Below, one piece after another: positions 63,647 through 64,000 of a DNA stretch of 64,000 nucleotides (the stretch's first letter is position 1; each line of letters starts with the position of its first letter). Position numbers and translations under genes: made by a program. The notes beneath the pieces are model-generated. The model did no database searches, was not told the DNA's origin, and saw nothing but the letters and a program-made list of their open reading frames with translations. Source of the DNA: Pelomonas margarita (GTDB lineage: Bacteria; Pseudomonadota; Gammaproteobacteria; Burkholderiales; Burkholderiaceae_C); assembly GCF_043555875.1 (NCBI RefSeq), contig NZ_JBIGHW010000003.1, forward strand, positions 469,239 through 533,238, written 5' to 3'.

Positions 63647-64000
63647 AGGCTGAGAGTTTTTCTCCGCCGCCGCGCTTGGCATGAGTCAGACCAAGCACCA
63701 ATACAGCGCGAGCGCGGGGCTGTTCGAAGACCTGGCGCCACTGAATGAACAAGCCGAACAAGCAGCCGCTGCGGCGGCGCAGGCGCGAGCCAGCGCGCTG
63801 CGCAGCCAGCCCGCCCGGCTGCTGCGCCCCAATCGCCAGCAGATCGAACTTCGCGCGTCGGACCTGGAGTCGCTGCTGGGTGAGGAGCACCGCGCCCGGC
63901 TGGTGTGGGGCTACGTCCAGCGTCAGGACCTGCGCCGCCTGACGCAGGCAATCAAGGCGCGGGGCAGCAACGCCGGCCGCTCGGCCATCGACTCGCACAT
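63647..64000 (+). mobile_element. Left end of an insertion sequence (IS1182-like), truncated by the window
   Basis: The left end begins at 63647 (AGGCTGAGAGTTTTTC), directly after CTGAG at 63642-63646. This end sequence matches the ends of the two MITE-like repeats at 54920 and 60372. The transposase ORF begins at 63681. The right end and its target duplicate lie outside the window. Confidence 0.75.
63681..64000 (+). CDS. Transposase N-terminal part (IS1182-like), runs off the window
   Basis: The 106 visible codons start MSQTKHQYSASAGLFEDLAP. The region RPNRQQIELRASDLESLL and EEHRARLVWGYVQRQDL, then AIKARGSNAGRSAID, is the typical N terminus of DDE transposases of this group (DUF772-type domain). 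The catalytic domain lies past the window edge, so completeness cannot be judged. Base composition is like the host, which argues against a very recent arrival from distant bacteria. Confidence 0.78.
   Translation, partial: MSQTKHQYSASAGLFEDLAPLNEQAEQAAAAAAQARASALRSQPARLLRPNRQQIELRASDLESLLGEEHRARLVWGYVQRQDLRRLTQAIKARGSNAGRSAIDSH

Overview
The window is dense, GC-rich, almost fully coding chromosome. Gene content and order point to a motile, aerobic betaproteobacterium of the order Burkholderiales, probably near Roseateles, Mitsuaria or Rubrivivax. The signs are a caa3/aa3 cytochrome oxidase locus with COX11, SURF1, DUF2970 and a small assembly peptide, a perfect CIRCE element before rpoH, a pxpBCA set, many signalling proteins, and many 4-base ATGA/GTGA gene overlaps. 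The genus is an inference; no rRNA gene is present.

Layout. 1-3.4 kb: the start of an ABC exporter ATPase, its HlyD/MacA-type adaptor, and a NarL-type response regulator with a receiver-kinase partner. 3.5-9.4 kb: a chemotaxis operon (CheZ-like, CheY, CheA, CheW, chemoreceptor). 9.4-13.7 kb: alaS and, divergently, a gabD-like dehydrogenase. 13.8-18.3 kb: a TonB-dependent receptor divergent from a lipoprotein 5'-nucleotidase. 18.5-28.5 kb: a hybrid kinase with a diguanylate cyclase, tRNA-Gly(CCC), an FtsX-type permease, a MASE1/CHASE hybrid kinase and a second CheW. 28.6-29.6 kb: rpoH under CIRCE. 29.6-38.7 kb: cytochrome oxidase structural and assembly genes with heme O/A synthesis and two SCO-type proteins. 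38.8-44.2 kb: housekeeping genes (BioC-like, ComF, TrmL, DTW protein, GpsA, SecB, glutaredoxin, rhodanese). 44.2-47.5 kb: a porin, PstS-like protein and chemoreceptor run. 47.7-55.6 kb: gpmA, a GT9/DUF4254 pair, ldcA-tadA, pxpBCA, DUF72 and thpR. 55.6-60.2 kb: guaB, an MFS exporter, guaA, a 51-codon membrane ORF and thpR, all on the minus strand. 60.5-64 kb: a NhaR-like regulator divergent from terC, a zinc alcohol dehydrogenase, and the left end of an insertion sequence running off the window.

The most unusual feature is a small mobile repeat family. Two 157-bp copies (54920-55076, and inverted at 60372-60528) are gap-free relative to each other, are flanked by direct CTGAG/CTCAG pentamers, and fold into stems kept by compensatory changes. 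Their ends match the left end of the insertion sequence at 63647, so they look like non-autonomous elements moved by that transposase. All three insertions start at a CTGAG that contains the TGA stop codon of the adjacent gene.
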